From Cryptomeria japonica (taxonomy: Eukaryota > Streptophyta > Pinopsida > Cupressales > Cupressaceae): a DNA stretch of 64,000 bases. Numbering within the stretch: position 1 is the first letter of the stretch; each line of letters starts with the position of its first letter. Under the pieces are notes generated by a model. That model was not told where the DNA came from and did no database searches. It saw nothing but the letters and a program-made list of their open reading frames with translations. Both the position numbers and the translations under genes were made by a program. Positions 1 through 12,290 of this stretch are shown here, one piece after another. Where the stretch lies: positions 599,893,644 through 599,957,643 of the forward strand of contig NC_081415.1 of assembly GCF_030272615.1 (NCBI RefSeq), in the 5' to 3' direction.

Positions 1-385
1 AGCCAAATTGGAAAAATATGAAAAGAGGGTAGCTAGCCTCATTTGGAATTTTCATTGTGAGTTTTGCATTCAAGTTTGGCATCCAAGAATGAGAACCCTT
101 TGGCCGTTTTCACTTTTCAGTGATTCAAGAGGACGAAAACCCTTGACTGTTTCCAGCAATCCGGGAGGATGAAAACCCTCTTGGCTCTTATTTCGAGAGG
201 TGGCGATAAAAACCCTCATCTTTGGCATTGGGAAATTCCACCTAGGATTTGCATGTTGAGCTAATTCAACAATTTGTGCAAAACTTCAAGGATCTTTAGC
301 TGGATTTGCAAGTAAATAATTGTCCATGATTTTTGGAGACTTTTCTACAAGGGCATTTTGCTAGTTTGACATCATTGGAGGGTTT
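1..385. other. Flank of element A with short spaced repeats
   Basis: No gene is visible. Between about 80 and 220 a loosely repeated motif built around 'gaaaaccctcttggc' recurs every 50-60 bp. It resembles the spaced-box arrays of the large elements nearby, so this stretch may be part of an older relative into which element A inserted. Positions 381-385 (ggttt) are the left copy of the target duplication of element A. Confidence 0.4.
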
Positions 386-1229
386 TGTTGGTGTTTTTAT
401 GCACAATCAAACACAAAATAAAGTATTGAATACTCTATCCTCTCTTGAACAAAGACTTCTCAAATGCTGAAGATGCAAAAAGGATCACTTGAGATGACTC
501 CAAGGTTTACAATGTCAGGTCTTGACGTGTTGGATAGCTTCATTGGTGTGATGTGTTTTCTGTATCTGCAAGGGGACTTACGTGATTGTTCTTCAAGCTC
601 AATTACTGATGTTCTTCGAATGATGTTGCAATATCACTCTCTCCTACTACCAATGATCTTTGATAAAAAAGTGAAAAAAGGAGCAAGGTTTAGGAGTGCT
701 ACGCTAATGCTAATACTAATGCTAGGAATGAAAGACAATGGACAATCTCAAGTGAGCTCAACTAAGCTTTGCTTTGATGTGCCATGAACATCTCCACAAC
801 GCTAGTGCAATCTTTTAAGAGTAGCTTGATGATTTTCAAATCACTACCACAAGCATAGATACCTTGAAGACAAAGCATATCAATGATGAGATAATAATTG
901 AAGTTAAGCTTTAGCTAAGATGAGTTTAGTTGACTATGCTGGATGCTTCACCATTGATGGAGTACTAGTAGTATGAACAATGAGCTTCACTATCAATCAT
1001 GCACATGCATCTTTTATTCATCTAAAATATTTAAAGCAAATTCTATTCTAATATTTTTTTTGTCTTTTCAAATATTAAGTTCTCCCATAAAAGGAATGAA
1101 GAAACAAGCAAATGCTCCAAAACTCAATAAGTCACAAACACTTCAATGATTTTATTAATTCTGCAACATCTAAGCAACAATTCTTCAAAACTCATCTAAT
1201 CGATCCTTTACAAATGAAATGAGTTGAGA

Positions 1230-1294
1230 TTATATAGTGCTCTCAAATACAATGAATGTCCAAGATTATGCCACCTAAACCCTAATTAGGGTTT
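1230..1294 (-). promoter_or_regulatory. Telobox palindrome plus TATA box of element A
   Basis: On the minus strand the perfect palindrome AAACCCTAATTAGGGTTT (1277-1294) lies about 40 bp upstream of a TATATAAT box (1230-1237). The same pair occurs at the equivalent place in C and D, and in a split form in B, about 0.8 kb before the CAACA end. It is therefore probably the promoter that starts R of the genomic transcript. Confidence 0.6.
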
Positions 1295-1404
1295 GTTACA
1301 ACAAAAATCTAATCCTATTGCAAATTATTAAATATTAGCCAATGGGAATGTGACATCCATTTGGCACAAACATTGAGGAAAAAATCCTCCAATAAGAAAA
1401 ATGA

Positions 1405-3468
1405 CGCCACATGGGATCATAACAAATTATCTTCTAGAATTTTTTTCCCTTATCCTTTTCTTTTGTTGCAAATTCAACGATTATGGATGTCATGAACTCA
1501 ATCTTGGTTATTGGAGCTGCAGACAAATTCTTCAACTCTTCTTCCAAGAAGCTAACTTCTCCCAAGGCAGAGGCAAATGTTGTCTCCCATCCTGGCCCAT
1601 AATCTCTAGTCTTGCTGGCAAGTACAATAAATGCGTGTACATCATCCAGCCATTTCTTGGAAGGTGTTCGTTTGCTCCAATGAATCTGATGTTCACTATT
1701 TCAGCTAGCTGATTGGCATCTATGTGAATTCCTTCATTCATCTTCTTCTCAAGAACGATCTCAACTACTTCTATGATCTTGTCATGTATCAAGTTTATTG
1801 CTCCATCGACTTGGGTGCATCCACTGCTAATATCTTTGAAAATAACTTTCCTCATTTGGAGGAATTTACACCAGTGCTAGAAATCAGGCGATTGTCCTTC
1901 AATAATCCTCCGTTCACCAGAGTTCGCTCTTGTAGTTTCTTCATTGCTAGCAATCTCGGCATAGTATAGTCTCTGGTGAAAACGAAAGTATCATAGGCCG
2001 CAATGAGGATTTGAGTTCTTTCAAGGACACTTATGGCTTGATCAAATATCTTCACTAATTCCTTCACAAATGCATTTGCCTTCTTGAAAGTCTTTTTTAT
2101 CCAAGTCTCAATCAGGTGTGCCGAAGTTCTCATCTTTTCCAAATTGTCAATTGAGTCTGGAGGAAGTAATGGTGGTGGCGTAGTTGAAGGATCATGCTGC
2201 CTTAGTGGTTGCTTGAACTGCTGGAAGTAATTTCTCAATGCACTTTTGTTTCCAATTTCTTATTCTTTTCTACTTCCAGCTTCAACATGTCATGGACTGT
2301 CTTCATTGTGTCGTTCATGTCTTCCAATGCTTGCTCAATGGTGGGAGGACCTAAATCAATAGTCTCCAAGTCATATTCTTCTGTTGTGATCTCGCCTTTA
2401 GGCTTATTTGCTCTTGGAGTGGCAATTTGTATCACTCGAGATCCTGTATCGTCTCTTGTCATCTTTGACATTTTCACTGCTTTCTTCTCAACAGTCTCTT
2501 GAGTTCTATTTGGGAAGCTGTTTAAATCAATAGGATCTTCTTTTGCTATTATTACTTCTTTTGTCAATCTCTCCCTAAGCCATGCTGAGATAGAAGATTT
2601 CTTTTCTCCTACTTGCACCTCATTGAGCTGCTGATCTTTTCGGGGCGGAGAGGTTATTTCTTCATCTTCATTTTCAATGTCTACATACACATCTTTGTCC
2701 ATTTTGTCATTGATTTGCTCAAAGTGGAACTGAATTGTCTGGACTCAATGGTTGCTTTCCCTTATTTGTCTTTTCGCACCTGCTGTTTTGAACTGTAGAT
2801 TCCATGGACTCATTAACTCCGTGCTCAATGATTTCCCTAGGCAGATGATTTTCTTGGCCAGGTGCTTGATTCATCTCTACTTCGTGTATGGAAGAGATAC
2901 TATTGGAAGGGTGGCTTGAACTTGATTTATGCTTCTTGTTTGGAGGCTCTTTTTGGTGACTTTCTTTTCTCTTTGTTCCTTTGGAGTGAGTCGACTGGGT
3001 TAATAACCAATACTTGTTGATTATGTTGAGGCATTTGTCAGGGTCATCATCATAGAATGCCCGTGTTGCTTCTTTGTTTTTGTAGACCATACCGTTGAAT
3101 TTAGGTATGTGGAAAGCTTCACTGATAGCTATCTCAAATAGATAGGCAAGTTCTTTGCCATCAGGTGCTACTATTGTTCTTTTGCTAGCATCATAGTGCG
3201 CAACACACTCAACGATCAATTCATTGCATTGTATAGCTGGAGGGAAGTTGGCTGCTTTCACTATATGGCTCTTGATCATCCTCCTTGAAAATTTGGAAGG
3301 CTTGGTGGTATACAAGGAACCTCAGAACTTCTTCATGTTAATTTGCCTGAGGTTGGTGTCTCCTACATTGCCCCAAAATGATGTAATCTTGGACTCCAAC
3401 GCCTCTCGCTTCGAGACTTCCTTGATGAATGCCTGTCGTGTACTTGTTCCAGTTTGCGGGGCTGCCAT
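1405..3468 (-). pseudogene. Decayed U3 ORF of element A
   Basis: This is a broken homologue of the 1073-residue ORF of element D. The start is the ATG at 3468, giving MAAPQTGTS against MATPKAGAS in D, directly after a CAG that looks like a splice acceptor. Matching blocks follow: PPAIQCNELIVECVAHYD, RAFYDDDPDKCLNIINKYWL, then a jump of about 400 residues to the basic segment SKGTKRKESHQKEPPNKK. Later blocks match the C-terminal half of D, including LGPPTIEQALEDMNDTMK and the coiled-coil segment. Stop codons and frame changes fall near 3315, 2710, 2237 and 1855. The end lies near 1405, where similarity to the D C-terminus fades. The protein family is not one I recognise, and this copy cannot make a full product. 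Confidence 0.75.
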
Positions 3469-4014
3469 GCTCTACCTGCGAGAGTTGTCTAAGTTAGGGT
3501 ATTGGTATGATTAGAATGTGAAAATGCCTCTAGGTTAGTGATTCCTTCCAAAAGTTGATAAATTCTTCAAAATTATTGATGCATTACTAAAAACCCTAGG
3601 CGTAGATATAAACCCTAAACATGCCTAAATCTGAAAAATGATCATATATCCAAAATGAATTGCATTCAAGCATACTAGGTGATCAAACTGCAACAAAGAA
3701 GCATCCTATGAATGAATTCTTTCAAACATGATCAGCCTGAAGCTGTACCAGCATCTAGTTAACGTCTGATTTTAATGAAAATGGTCAATCGATATCCAAT
3801 TTAGACCTGCAAACAAGCTTAGAACTGGCTTGTAATCTCTAATTTGATTTCCAATTTGACAAAATAGCCCTTGTTTTGATGCGCTTTCACTATGACTGTG
3901 ATGTCAAATGCTGATGCTAATCTGATTGTTGATGCAAAACCGCTGATCTTGTGTGTTGATCGCTGATGTTAAGGTTGAACTTGCTGTCCAGAAAGCTTTG
4001 ATTGCTGATGCGGA

Positions 4015-4022
4015 TTATATAC
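4015..4022 (-). promoter_or_regulatory. Possible upstream TATA box of element A
   Basis: The minus strand reads gtatataatcc about 550 bp before the ATG at 3468. B and D have TATATAAG at the corresponding place upstream of their ORFs. It is supported only by position and analogy. Confidence 0.35.
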
Positions 4023-4439
4023 AAGGGTTAACTGATGTTTGAATGTCAATTCACCAAGAAAAATCGTCAAGTGCTGAAGCCTGGTTAAAGTTGCCACCAA
4101 TGGTGAATGAATTCGTTGTCCTAGTAATGACGATTTGGCAATATGCTTGGAATAGAGTCACTGCTTCCTTGATCAAAGTCGCTGCCCGATTGAATGAATT
4201 CGCCTTATCAATTGTATGTAGTTCAAATGAAATGATCAACAATGTCTTTATAGTGGCTGGAAGGGGTGCGATTCCTCATCACAAGGCTGACTTGCATCTC
4301 ATTAAATGTTTTGTAATTTTAATTTTCAAAGAACAAAGCAGACTTGCTTACATTAATTTCAAATTTGAACAAAAAAAACGTCTCTCTTCATGGTGGGGCC
4401 CTTCCTTAAGGTGGCGCAAAAACTTAAATGCTTCTCCCT

Positions 4440-4869
4440 TTGCCTTGAATGCAAGATCGCACTTTCACTTAAGTGACGGAAGTATTCATGTGTTAGGTCA
4501 TGTTTTTGAGAGAGCAACTGGAAGTGGTAAATGAAAGGTCGCACATTTGGATGAGAACCGGAAGTGTTAGTTTGCACTTTCAAGGATATACTAGAAATGA
4601 TAGTTCACACATTTGTAGCTTGATTGAAAGTGTCAAGTAGTAGATTGCACATTTAAGCTATCATAGGAAGTTCGCACTTCTTGAAGGCAACTAGAAGTGG
4701 CTCATTATAGATTTGATCAACTTGCTACCACATTCGCTTCCTTGACTTGCTATTGATTAAAGTTGTAAGTACTTCCTGGCAACATATTGGCAAGATTCTG
4801 ATCTCCTTCAAGCAATCGAAATGCATAAGGAAAAGTTTGCACATTTGGAGCCCAACTAGAAATGTTAGT
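4440..4869 (-). repeat. Spaced box array of element A
   Basis: On the minus strand, short motifs of the type 'gtgcgaac' and 'cacttcc' alternate every 55-70 bp. The array continues after nested element B at 11913-11990 ('aactagaagtgatcccaaa'). It occupies the place of the box arrays of B, C and D but has its own sequence. Confidence 0.5.
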
Positions 4870-5275
4870 GTTGTGACCTTTTCACACATCGCCCCATTGC
4901 ACGGGGACCCCCTCTTTTCATGCTTTTTGCATTGTTATTTTAGGGTTTTGGTTGCTTAGTGGGCAATTTTGTGTTTCCTATGCCCGAGTCTCCAAGTTTT
5001 GATCATGCCTAGTGCCGTCTAGGGTTTTTGAAGTTATAGGATCAAGTCACAAACGTTGATATTTTAATGATCCTAAGTTTTGTCCAAGTGTTGACCTTTT
5101 GAGCGTTGACGTGTTTTAAAACATGCGCATCAGTGATTTTAAAGTGCCAAGGTATTCCAAGACCTTTTGGAGTTGTTTTCTCGCTCCTAAGGTATTATTT
5201 AAATTGATTTCACACTTTATCCCAATATTTCCTAGCGTTTCGCTCATCTTTTTGGAAAATTTGCCTAAGTCCATT

Positions 5276-5632
5276 CTAAATTTGAAGTTTCTAAGTGATG
5301 TCAAATTCCTAAGGGAAATCCATATTCCAAGGGTTAGAGGGTCAAATTCCATGCTAGAGGTGCTTTTCCCCTCATATTCCAGACTACCCACCCTTTTCCC
5401 CCACTCAAAATCCACACTACACATGGGTTTCCCCTGAAATCCATACTAAATTTGAAGTTTCTAAGTGATTTTGAGTGGTTAAATTGTCAAATTTCTAAGG
5501 GAAATCCATATTCCAAGGGTTAGAGGGTCAAATTCCATGCTAGAGGTGCTTTTCCCCTCATATTCCAGACTACCCACCCTTTTCCCCCACTCAAAATCCA
5601 CACTACACATGGGTTTCCCCTGAAATCCATAC
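5276..5632. repeat. Tandem duplication of about 180 bp
   Basis: Two nearly identical copies lie head to tail, each beginning near 'ctaaatttgaagtttctaag' (5276 and 5446) and ending near 'cccctgaaatccatact'. The second carries a short extra stretch (ttttgagtggttaaatt). The duplication is local to element B. Confidence 0.85.
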
Positions 5633-5639
5633 TGGTTAT

Positions 5640-6160
5640 TATTTTCCACCACTGTTTATCCATACTTGGATCGATTTTCCTTTGGAAGTGCTAAAATTTG
5701 GCCGTGTCAAGATTTCTCCAGACTATCATCGTTTTTCCACCAGGAGTGCGGACTAGAGTGCGGACAACGTTAAGGATGATTCCATACCTGGGTCGATTTT
5801 CCACCAGGATGTTTTGTGACAAGTTAGTGCGGATTTTTGTGCAGACTCTCAGTCCAGACCCAAGTTGATTTTCCACTGAGAGCATTTTGATGAGTTTTAA
5901 GTCCGGATTTTCATCCAGACTGATGTCGATTTTCCACCAGGGAGTGTTTTTTGCGAGTAAAGTGAATTTGGAGTCCAGATTTTCATCTAGACTGCCATCA
6001 ATTTTCCCTTGGAGTGTTTTATGATGAAATTGTGCATGGATTTTTGTCCAAGCTAGGGTCAATTTTCCCTTATGGGGAAATTTTTGGCATTTTAATGATT
6101 TTTAAAGGGATTTTTTAATCCCAACCCAGGTCGATTTTCCCCTGGAGGCTTAATTTAGAC
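5640..6160 (+). repeat. Spaced box array of element B
   Basis: The motif 'gtcgattttccaccagg' and variants recur with TTTTCC at 5642, 5675, 5733, 5797, 5869, 5930, 6002, 6063 and 6136, mostly 58-73 bp apart. Each is often preceded by 'gtccagact', giving an imperfect palindromic unit. The array occupies the same relative place as the arrays in A, C and D but is unrelated in sequence. Confidence 0.65.
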
Positions 6161-6315
6161 TTAAATTGCAATATTTTAATAAGTAAGCCCCATTTTAATT
6201 GCTTTTAAGTGATGATTAATGATTATTTAAAATTTTAAAAGCAAAATTTAATAACTTGCAATAAATATTTAATATTTTGAACCTTCTAGAAGCAAGTTAG
6301 CTTTTACCAAGCAAG

Positions 6316-6323
6316 TATATAAG
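6316..6323 (+). promoter_or_regulatory. Upstream TATA box of element B
   Basis: TATATAAG lies at the end of the box array, before a long GC-richer leader and a probable intron leading to the ORF at 7653. The same octamer is found upstream of the ORF in D (24790). Confidence 0.5.
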
Positions 6324-7136
6324 CAAGTGTTTTATCCCACATTGCTTGTGTGGTGAAAGTAAGAGGTAAAAACAAGTATAGGAGAGGAGCCTTTAGCATT
6401 ATTTTATTATTAAATCTGCCAGGTGTCTCCATGAAAGGCGATTTTTTTCCATGTTGGGCGAATTTTAGCAAAGTGTTGGGTTGAGGAGTCTTTCCTCCTC
6501 CATTTTTTCCAGCTTGTTGATCCATTCCCCTTGCTGCCATTGAAGACCATTTCCAAATTTTCGATTTTTCAAATTTGGCGATTTTTGGTCAAGGGTGGCG
6601 ATTTTGTGTTTGGAGACTTGGGCGATTTTTTCCTCCATTTTTTGCTTGCTGTTCCAAACCTCCATTGTTGCAGATTCGGGCTGCCATTGATGATATTTTT
6701 AGAATTTTAGTTTGGCGCCATAGTTGGGAAAATTTCGATTTTGTTTGAAGAGTGGTTTGTGCCACATTTTGGTGGATTTCCATGCATGCTTGGTGGCTGC
6801 AATCATTCCCAGCGTGCCGATTCCATTCTGATTTGAGGTTTGCTTCAGATTTGACCTCCATTAATGGCTGCCCATTAATTTTTTATGTCTTTAATTTTAG
6901 TTGTCTAGCCAATTCCAACTTAGGTGATTTGCATTTGGAGGTGTTTTGTGGAGTTTTCTGTGCATTTTCAGACCATCTTATCGCTGTTGCAGGTCTGAAA
7001 ACTCCATTGTTAGGCGGTTGTCTTCAGAAATTTTCACTTCCAGTCACCTAACCACTTTGGCGATTTTGTTTGGAGCTGATTCCTTGGCTATTTTCCATCA
7101 TTTTTCAGGGATTTTTAACTACTTTGCAAGGTGTTG

Positions 7137-7647
7137 GTAAGTCTATAGTAATCAATTTTCAGACTTGTCCTTAGAAATTTATTTTTTACTAGCCACACTT
7201 ACATTCCTGAATATGATTGTTTTCATCATTAAAACTGATTTCTATCAAGTTATGCACATTTTTGAAGGATTGCAACATGTTTTAAAAGTCTGATTTTCAG
7301 GTTGTCTTTAGAATTGTTGACCTCCATTGTTGACTGCGGAAGGTGTCTTCAGACATACTTTGTGTGAAAACACAACCTTTCACACCTTTCCTTAGTCATC
7401 GTTGATCTAGTATACTCCTTTGCATTTTAGCTTGCATATTTTTTAAGCATAAGGAGGTATTAATGAATTTTATAGAGGGTTTTCATGCCCTAGCGTTGTC
7501 ACACTTTGAATCTAATTGTTAAAATTTACCGAGTGTATGGATTATTCTCCCGACTTTATGCTCTAATTAGGTAAAATCTTTAGAAAGTCAAGAATTTTAT
7601 TAAGAGCATTATTTATTTTCCTAAGTCTAACTTTGAGCTTCATACAG
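7137..7647 (+). other. Probable 5'-UTR intron of the element B ORF
   Basis: The donor GTAAGT at 7137 is followed by a T-rich stretch and the acceptor CATACAG ending at 7647. The ATG lies six bases downstream. The ORFs in D and A also start just after an AG acceptor-like site, so a spliced leader looks like a family trait. Confidence 0.5.
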
Positions 7648-7652
7648 GTGCG

Positions 7653-10600
7653 ATGTCGAAGTCTGGATATAAGGAGAGGAAAGAACTATTGAAGATGCTA
7701 GAGACTGGATTCTATCCAAAGCTTAAGATTTCATCCAGATGGAAGGAGATCACAAATACAAATATGCATTTCCTAGGCTTCGACCAGATGCAACGGCGGA
7801 TGTTCAAAGTCGGAGATCAAGTTCCTTCCCTAGCATATGTGAACATTATGAAGAGTGGTATTTTCCATGCTGCTGGATTTCCACTGTCCATATAGTGTAG
7901 TGAGCTTATCTTGGAGTGTGCACAATGTTATGATCCGCTCACGCGAATGATCAAGACTCCTAAGGGCGTTGTCATTGCCTACCTTGTTGAGGATGCTATT
8001 GCAGAAGTGTTCGGGATTACACGCGGAATAGACATGAAGGATGTGACCAAGGATGAATATGAAGAAAGATACACGAAGAAGATAGGTGTATACAAGAATT
8101 TGATAAACAAAGAGTGGATGATTGAGCCTAGGTGTCATCATTCCAAGGCTCCCAAGACACTCATGTGCATAGACTTCAAGGAGGAGTATAGTGATTTGAT
8201 ATTCCTACTCAACAGAGTGATGGGGATATGCCACATGGAGCAATATTCGATGGATGGATGTTCTATTTCATCCAGGATTGTCTTAGAGGAACATTAGTAA
8301 ATTGGTCTAAGATTATAAGTGACGATCTGGACTTTCAGCTGAGGAATGTAGAGCGGTCCAAGTCATTCACCATGACTTCCTACCTGGTATACCTGCTTGC
8401 ACGGTTTGTTTCATACAGAGGATTAATATGCAAAGGTGAAGTCGGGAATGGGTAAGGACAATTCAGGAGTCATGATTGCTACCCCCAGCTGAGCATGTAT
8501 AGAATTGAAGACTATAAGAGAGTGAATGATGCATTCACTATGCACATCACACAGATGCTACAAGGTGGAATCCACAAAAGGCTGTCCAAGGAGGCAACAA
8601 AGTTAATGGAGAAATATGGATCGTGGTATATTCAGTTTCCCACTTTCACGTACCTTAGGATTCATGGGTTTCAATCCAAACCCTACAGATTTCCCAGGTA
8701 TCCGATTGACAGAATGATCTTGTTGGAAGCGATGAGACAGCTTCTAGAGTTCGATGTCATTCAGAGAGAAGCATAGGACAGGCATGACATTCCCTATTTC
8801 AGTTGGGAAGATGTCAGAGGTTTGCCGGTCTGCCATAGCCGCCAGCACTGCGAGTGAGGAGCTTGCATTCTATCGATTTGCTACATACAGAAAAGAGAAA
8901 GATTTGATCCAGACAAGGTCGGAAGGATCAGGGGAGAGAAGTTCATTCACAAAGTTGACATAGAAGATTATTGGGCTAACCTGATGGACGAGCAAGCAGT
9001 GAAGAGAAGAATGTGGTCCAAAATGTCAGTGGATTTCATGAAGAAGTGTGGACTTTTCCTCATTCCTGATCAAGTGTTAGATGATAGAGGTCATACACAT
9101 CCACATTATGAGAGTGAAATGAAGAAGACAATTTTATTGCCTAATTGGTCAGAGTCAGAAGAGATTGACCTGAATGATTGATGAGAAAGGTCTTGAGTTC
9201 CTCCCGTGCATGGGTAGATATACAAATGAATAAGTTAGTTGAAATGGGTGTTCCCTTCACTTATGAAAGGATGAAGCCGGAAGAGTCTGCTTTTGAGGAT
9301 GATCAGAGGACTATCAGTGATGTCAGGATTCATGCAGACGAAGAGAGTCAAGCTCCTAAGAGAAGGAAGAACACATCAGGAGAAGTCAAGGCCAGAGGGA
9401 AGAAGATTGAGGAGGTGAAGAAGAAACAAAAGACTATCATTCCTCCACCTATCATTCCTTCACCACCTCTTAGTGTCTCATCAATCAAAGTGATTGAAGT
9501 AACAGAGCAGAACAAGGAGACTCAGTAGTGTTCCAACACAGTGATACTACCAGAGAATACTCAGGAATTTCATGCCACAACGACATCTGCACCTCCTAAT
9601 GAGAATGATGATCAGCCAGGATCCCCTACTGTCCTTTTGGAAGTTAGTTTGGGAAATGAGGTATATGATTGGACCGAGAATAATCTTGATGATAATGATA
9701 ATGTTATTTTGGCATTGAGAGGACTTGATCGAGAAATATGTCTTGATGATGGTATGGAGATGGCTGCTATTCCTGAATGGCTGATGAGAAGTATGGAGAA
9801 AAGTAAACAAATGATAGAGGTACAACCTATTGACGACATTGATGACTACCTAGCTAGGAGAGCTAAGGAGAAAGAGCCCAAGAGAGCGGTGATTTTATCG
9901 CACATAGCTAGAGATGAGATAGGGATGCGGATTGCACAGATTGTTGTTCCTATTGCAGGCGTGACAACGGACATTGCTACTCCTATGGATTTCCAGATCA
10001 CTTAAGTTGCCCTTGGTCGTACATCCAGAAAGCAAGAATTTCAGGAGGTTGGTGAAAACCTCAAGGCAATCGATGCAAGGTTAGATAGAGAGATTGCGGA
10101 GAAAGAAAGGTACAGAGATGAGAATATCAGACTTAGAGAGTATATTGCAGGGATAAGGCGTGAAAATCTCACCCTTATTTCCCCTATTGTAGTTGACCAT
10201 GGAATGCATTCACACTATGAGGCAGTGAGAGGTACACTCTCAAAGGTGGAAAAGTGGATTGAGAATACAAGAAGGCAAGCATATGATTTCCTTACTCAGT
10301 TTGTCCATGCATATGATAGGACAACAGGGCTTGCATTCAGAATCCAATATTTGGAGGGAGTTTGGGAAGAATCCCGACCTATTTAAGAGAAGACTATTCC
10401 ACGCCTCTAGGCTTTGAAGAGTATTTCTAATTCCACCTTGGTCAGCAAGAACATTGCGCACAATGGAGACATATATGATTTCCATGGTTGGTATTGTTCA
10501 TTAGCCGTGAAGAAATCAACTTATGAGAACGCCCAGTCGAGTTGTATGGAGATGGAAGGATTGATTCAGGACATTCAGCTGAAGATCCTTGCCTCGATTG

Positions 10601-10953
10601 AGGAATTATTGGGTGTTGATGTTAGTGATGCTAGTGGTTTACACTTAGCCGAATTAAGAGACAAGATGAAATTTATGTATTTTTGCCAGTTGGACTCTTT
10701 GAAGAAGAGTCAGATAGACGACTTGGTCTCTTTGTTGATTCATGTTCATAGTTCGCAGAAGCTCATGCCAGATTGGGAGAACACTTTGGATGCTTTCTCA
10801 GATTCACTGGACGTGATTGATTTATAGCAGGATACCTTGCCTAGCATTTCCATGGAGGAGTTAGATTCAGTATTGGCTACATTCTTGGAGTATGCTAGGA
10901 GAGAGAGAGATGCAGGGAAGAATCTTCTAGAAGATTCCCTATTTGATGACTAG
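7653..10953 (+). pseudogene. Decayed U3 ORF of element B
   Basis: This is a broken homologue of the D ORF over its whole length. It begins MSKSGYKERKELLKMLETG. Matching blocks include SELILECAQCYDP, IDFKEEYSDLIFLLNRVMG, IFDGWMFYFIQDCL, TMHITQMLQGGIHKRLSKEA, YGSWYIQFPTFTYLRIHG, a lysine-rich segment near 9355-9430 and the C-terminal helices (MPDWENTLDAFSDSLDVIDL). Stops or frameshifts fall near 7893, 8290, 8453, 8775, 8962, 9180, 9526, 10004, 10385 and 10827; the terminal tag is at 10951. It is much more diverged from D than A is, so B belongs to a different subfamily or the ORF evolves fast. No function can be assigned. Confidence 0.75.
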
Positions 10954-10998
10954 GTATCTTTTCATTGGGCCATATGTTGGTGGCACCATTTTTGATGT

Positions 10999-11097
10999 AA
11001 ACCCTAATCAGGACAATTCTAGGGTTTTGTTGGCATGATCTCGACCATTGATCTTGGATCAATCTTGGCCATCCATTTTGTAAGAGACTCTATATAT
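10999..11097 (+). promoter_or_regulatory. Split telobox pair and TATA box of element B
   Basis: AAACCCTAA at 10999 and CTAGGGTTTT at about 11019 form an interrupted version of the palindrome seen in A, C and D. TATATATG follows at 11091. About 800 bp remain to the CAACA end, matching the R-U5 length of the other members. Confidence 0.55.
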
Positions 11098-11912
11098 GCC
11101 TCCCTGTCTCTCATTTGTAAGAGAGAGTTTCTGTAGAATTGTTGGTATATGCTGCAGCTATTTGAATCATAATCATTATTCAATTGTTGGTGATTTTGCT
11201 CTTCAAGTGTTGTATTTGCATTCATGGTTCTCAATTCCTCCAAGTTAGATTAGATTTTAGATTAGAATTTATTTTTATGTATGTTAGATTGAGTGGAAGA
11301 TTTGTTGAATTTATTTGTGTGGAATCCTTAATCCATACCACTAGCCTCTTGCCGCTTGGTAAGTGCGCCTTGTGTGGTCAACTGAAATTTTAAGTAAGCT
11401 TAACTTCAACTATTACGCGTCCGTTGACAAGCATCAACTTGGATGGTGTCAATGTTTGATGGTGATAGCTTGAAAATCTTTAAGTATACCTTAGACGATT
11501 GCACTAAGCTTGTGTCAATACTTGATTTTGAGATCTTGCCTGGTTTGATTCCACTAGATCCATTCATCATTTCCTACATTCCTAGGCTTAGAATAGATTT
11601 CCTGAACCCTATTCCTTTTGCCCATTTTTTAGTAAGAAGTAAAATCCAGAGCCATATTGATAAATCTTAAGTTGTCAGCACACCTCCTCCGCATCATTCA
11701 TGATAATCCAAACATTTGCGTAAGTCCCCAAGTGAACACAACAATTCACATCGACCATTGAGTTACCCACTCGTCAAGACTTGACATGTAGAAACCTTGG
11801 AATCATTTTAGTTGATCTCATTCTTAGCATCCGAGGTGATTTTGTTCAAGAAAGGGTAAATTATCTTGGTAATTTATTCTGTAATGTTATGTGCCTAAAA
11901 CACACATCAACA

Positions 11913-12285
11913 GTTCGGTTCGCTGATTTTGGGGTCAACTAGAAGTGATCCCAAAATAAGAATTTCGCTAACTTAATCCCTTTGCCTTGAGTGATTTTCA
12001 TGATGATGTGAACTCTAGCCTGACATTCTCAAAGTACTGACTTTCTAAATCAAATTTGCCTTAGCCAAATTTAATCATTTCATCTCCGTTTAAGCAAGCA
12101 AAAGATGATGACCAAATGGAATGATCATTGTGAATCATTCACTCCCAATATGTTGAGGGTAAGATCAACTCAAACTTATTCCACCTAAAGGATTGCTACT
12201 GGCAATCTAACTAAAAACCCTAAAACTGAAAGCAAAAGAGGGGCTCCCCATTTGTGATGGGGCGATGTGTGAAATGGTCAGGACA
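11913..12285 (-). other. Terminal 5' part of element A beyond nested B
   Basis: This is the first ~370 bp of A on the minus strand. It holds the conserved 5' terminus (about 12236-12285) with the CCCCAT..ATGGGG-type hairpin, then continues the A box array. No gene is present. Confidence 0.6.
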
Positions 12286-12290
12286 GGTTT

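Larger units (their letters stand above)
4870..11912 (+). mobile_element. Element B: giant solo-LTR-like retroelement nested in A
   Basis: It begins TGTTGTGACCTTTTCACACA at 4870 and ends ACATCAACA at 11912. The flanking 5-mers are gttag (4865-4869) and gttcg (11913-11917), a target duplication with one substitution. In order it holds terminal hairpins, a 180-bp tandem duplication, a box array, a TATA box, a probable 5'-UTR intron, a heavily mutated copy of the long ORF (7653-10953), a second promoter (10999-11097) and about 800 bp of R-U5-like sequence. It has no PBS, PPT, RT or integrase. Its position shows that A was already present when B arrived. Total length is 7043 bp, close to D (7592 bp). 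Confidence 0.75.
386..12285 (-). mobile_element. Element A: giant solo-LTR-like retroelement, minus strand
   Basis: The plus strand begins tgttg at 386 and ends ggaca at 12285, so on the minus strand the element starts TGTCCTGACCATTTCACACA and ends CAACA. The 5-bp sequence ggttt directly flanks both ends (381-385 and 12286-12290), a typical LTR-retroelement target duplication. The first ~50 bases match the 5' ends of elements B, C and D. Element B (4870-11912) is nested inside, leaving about 4.86 kb of A. A carries a decayed copy of the long ORF seen intact in D, a promoter at 1230-1294, and about 840 bp of R-U5-like sequence. No PBS, RT or second LTR is present. I infer a solo LTR with its ORF inside U3; a different class of element with LTR-like ends cannot be excluded. 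Confidence 0.75.

Noticed and set aside
464-787. 107-codon plus-strand frame
   Set aside because: It lies in the R-U5-like part of element A on the opposite strand, has no recognisable motif and is low in coding character.
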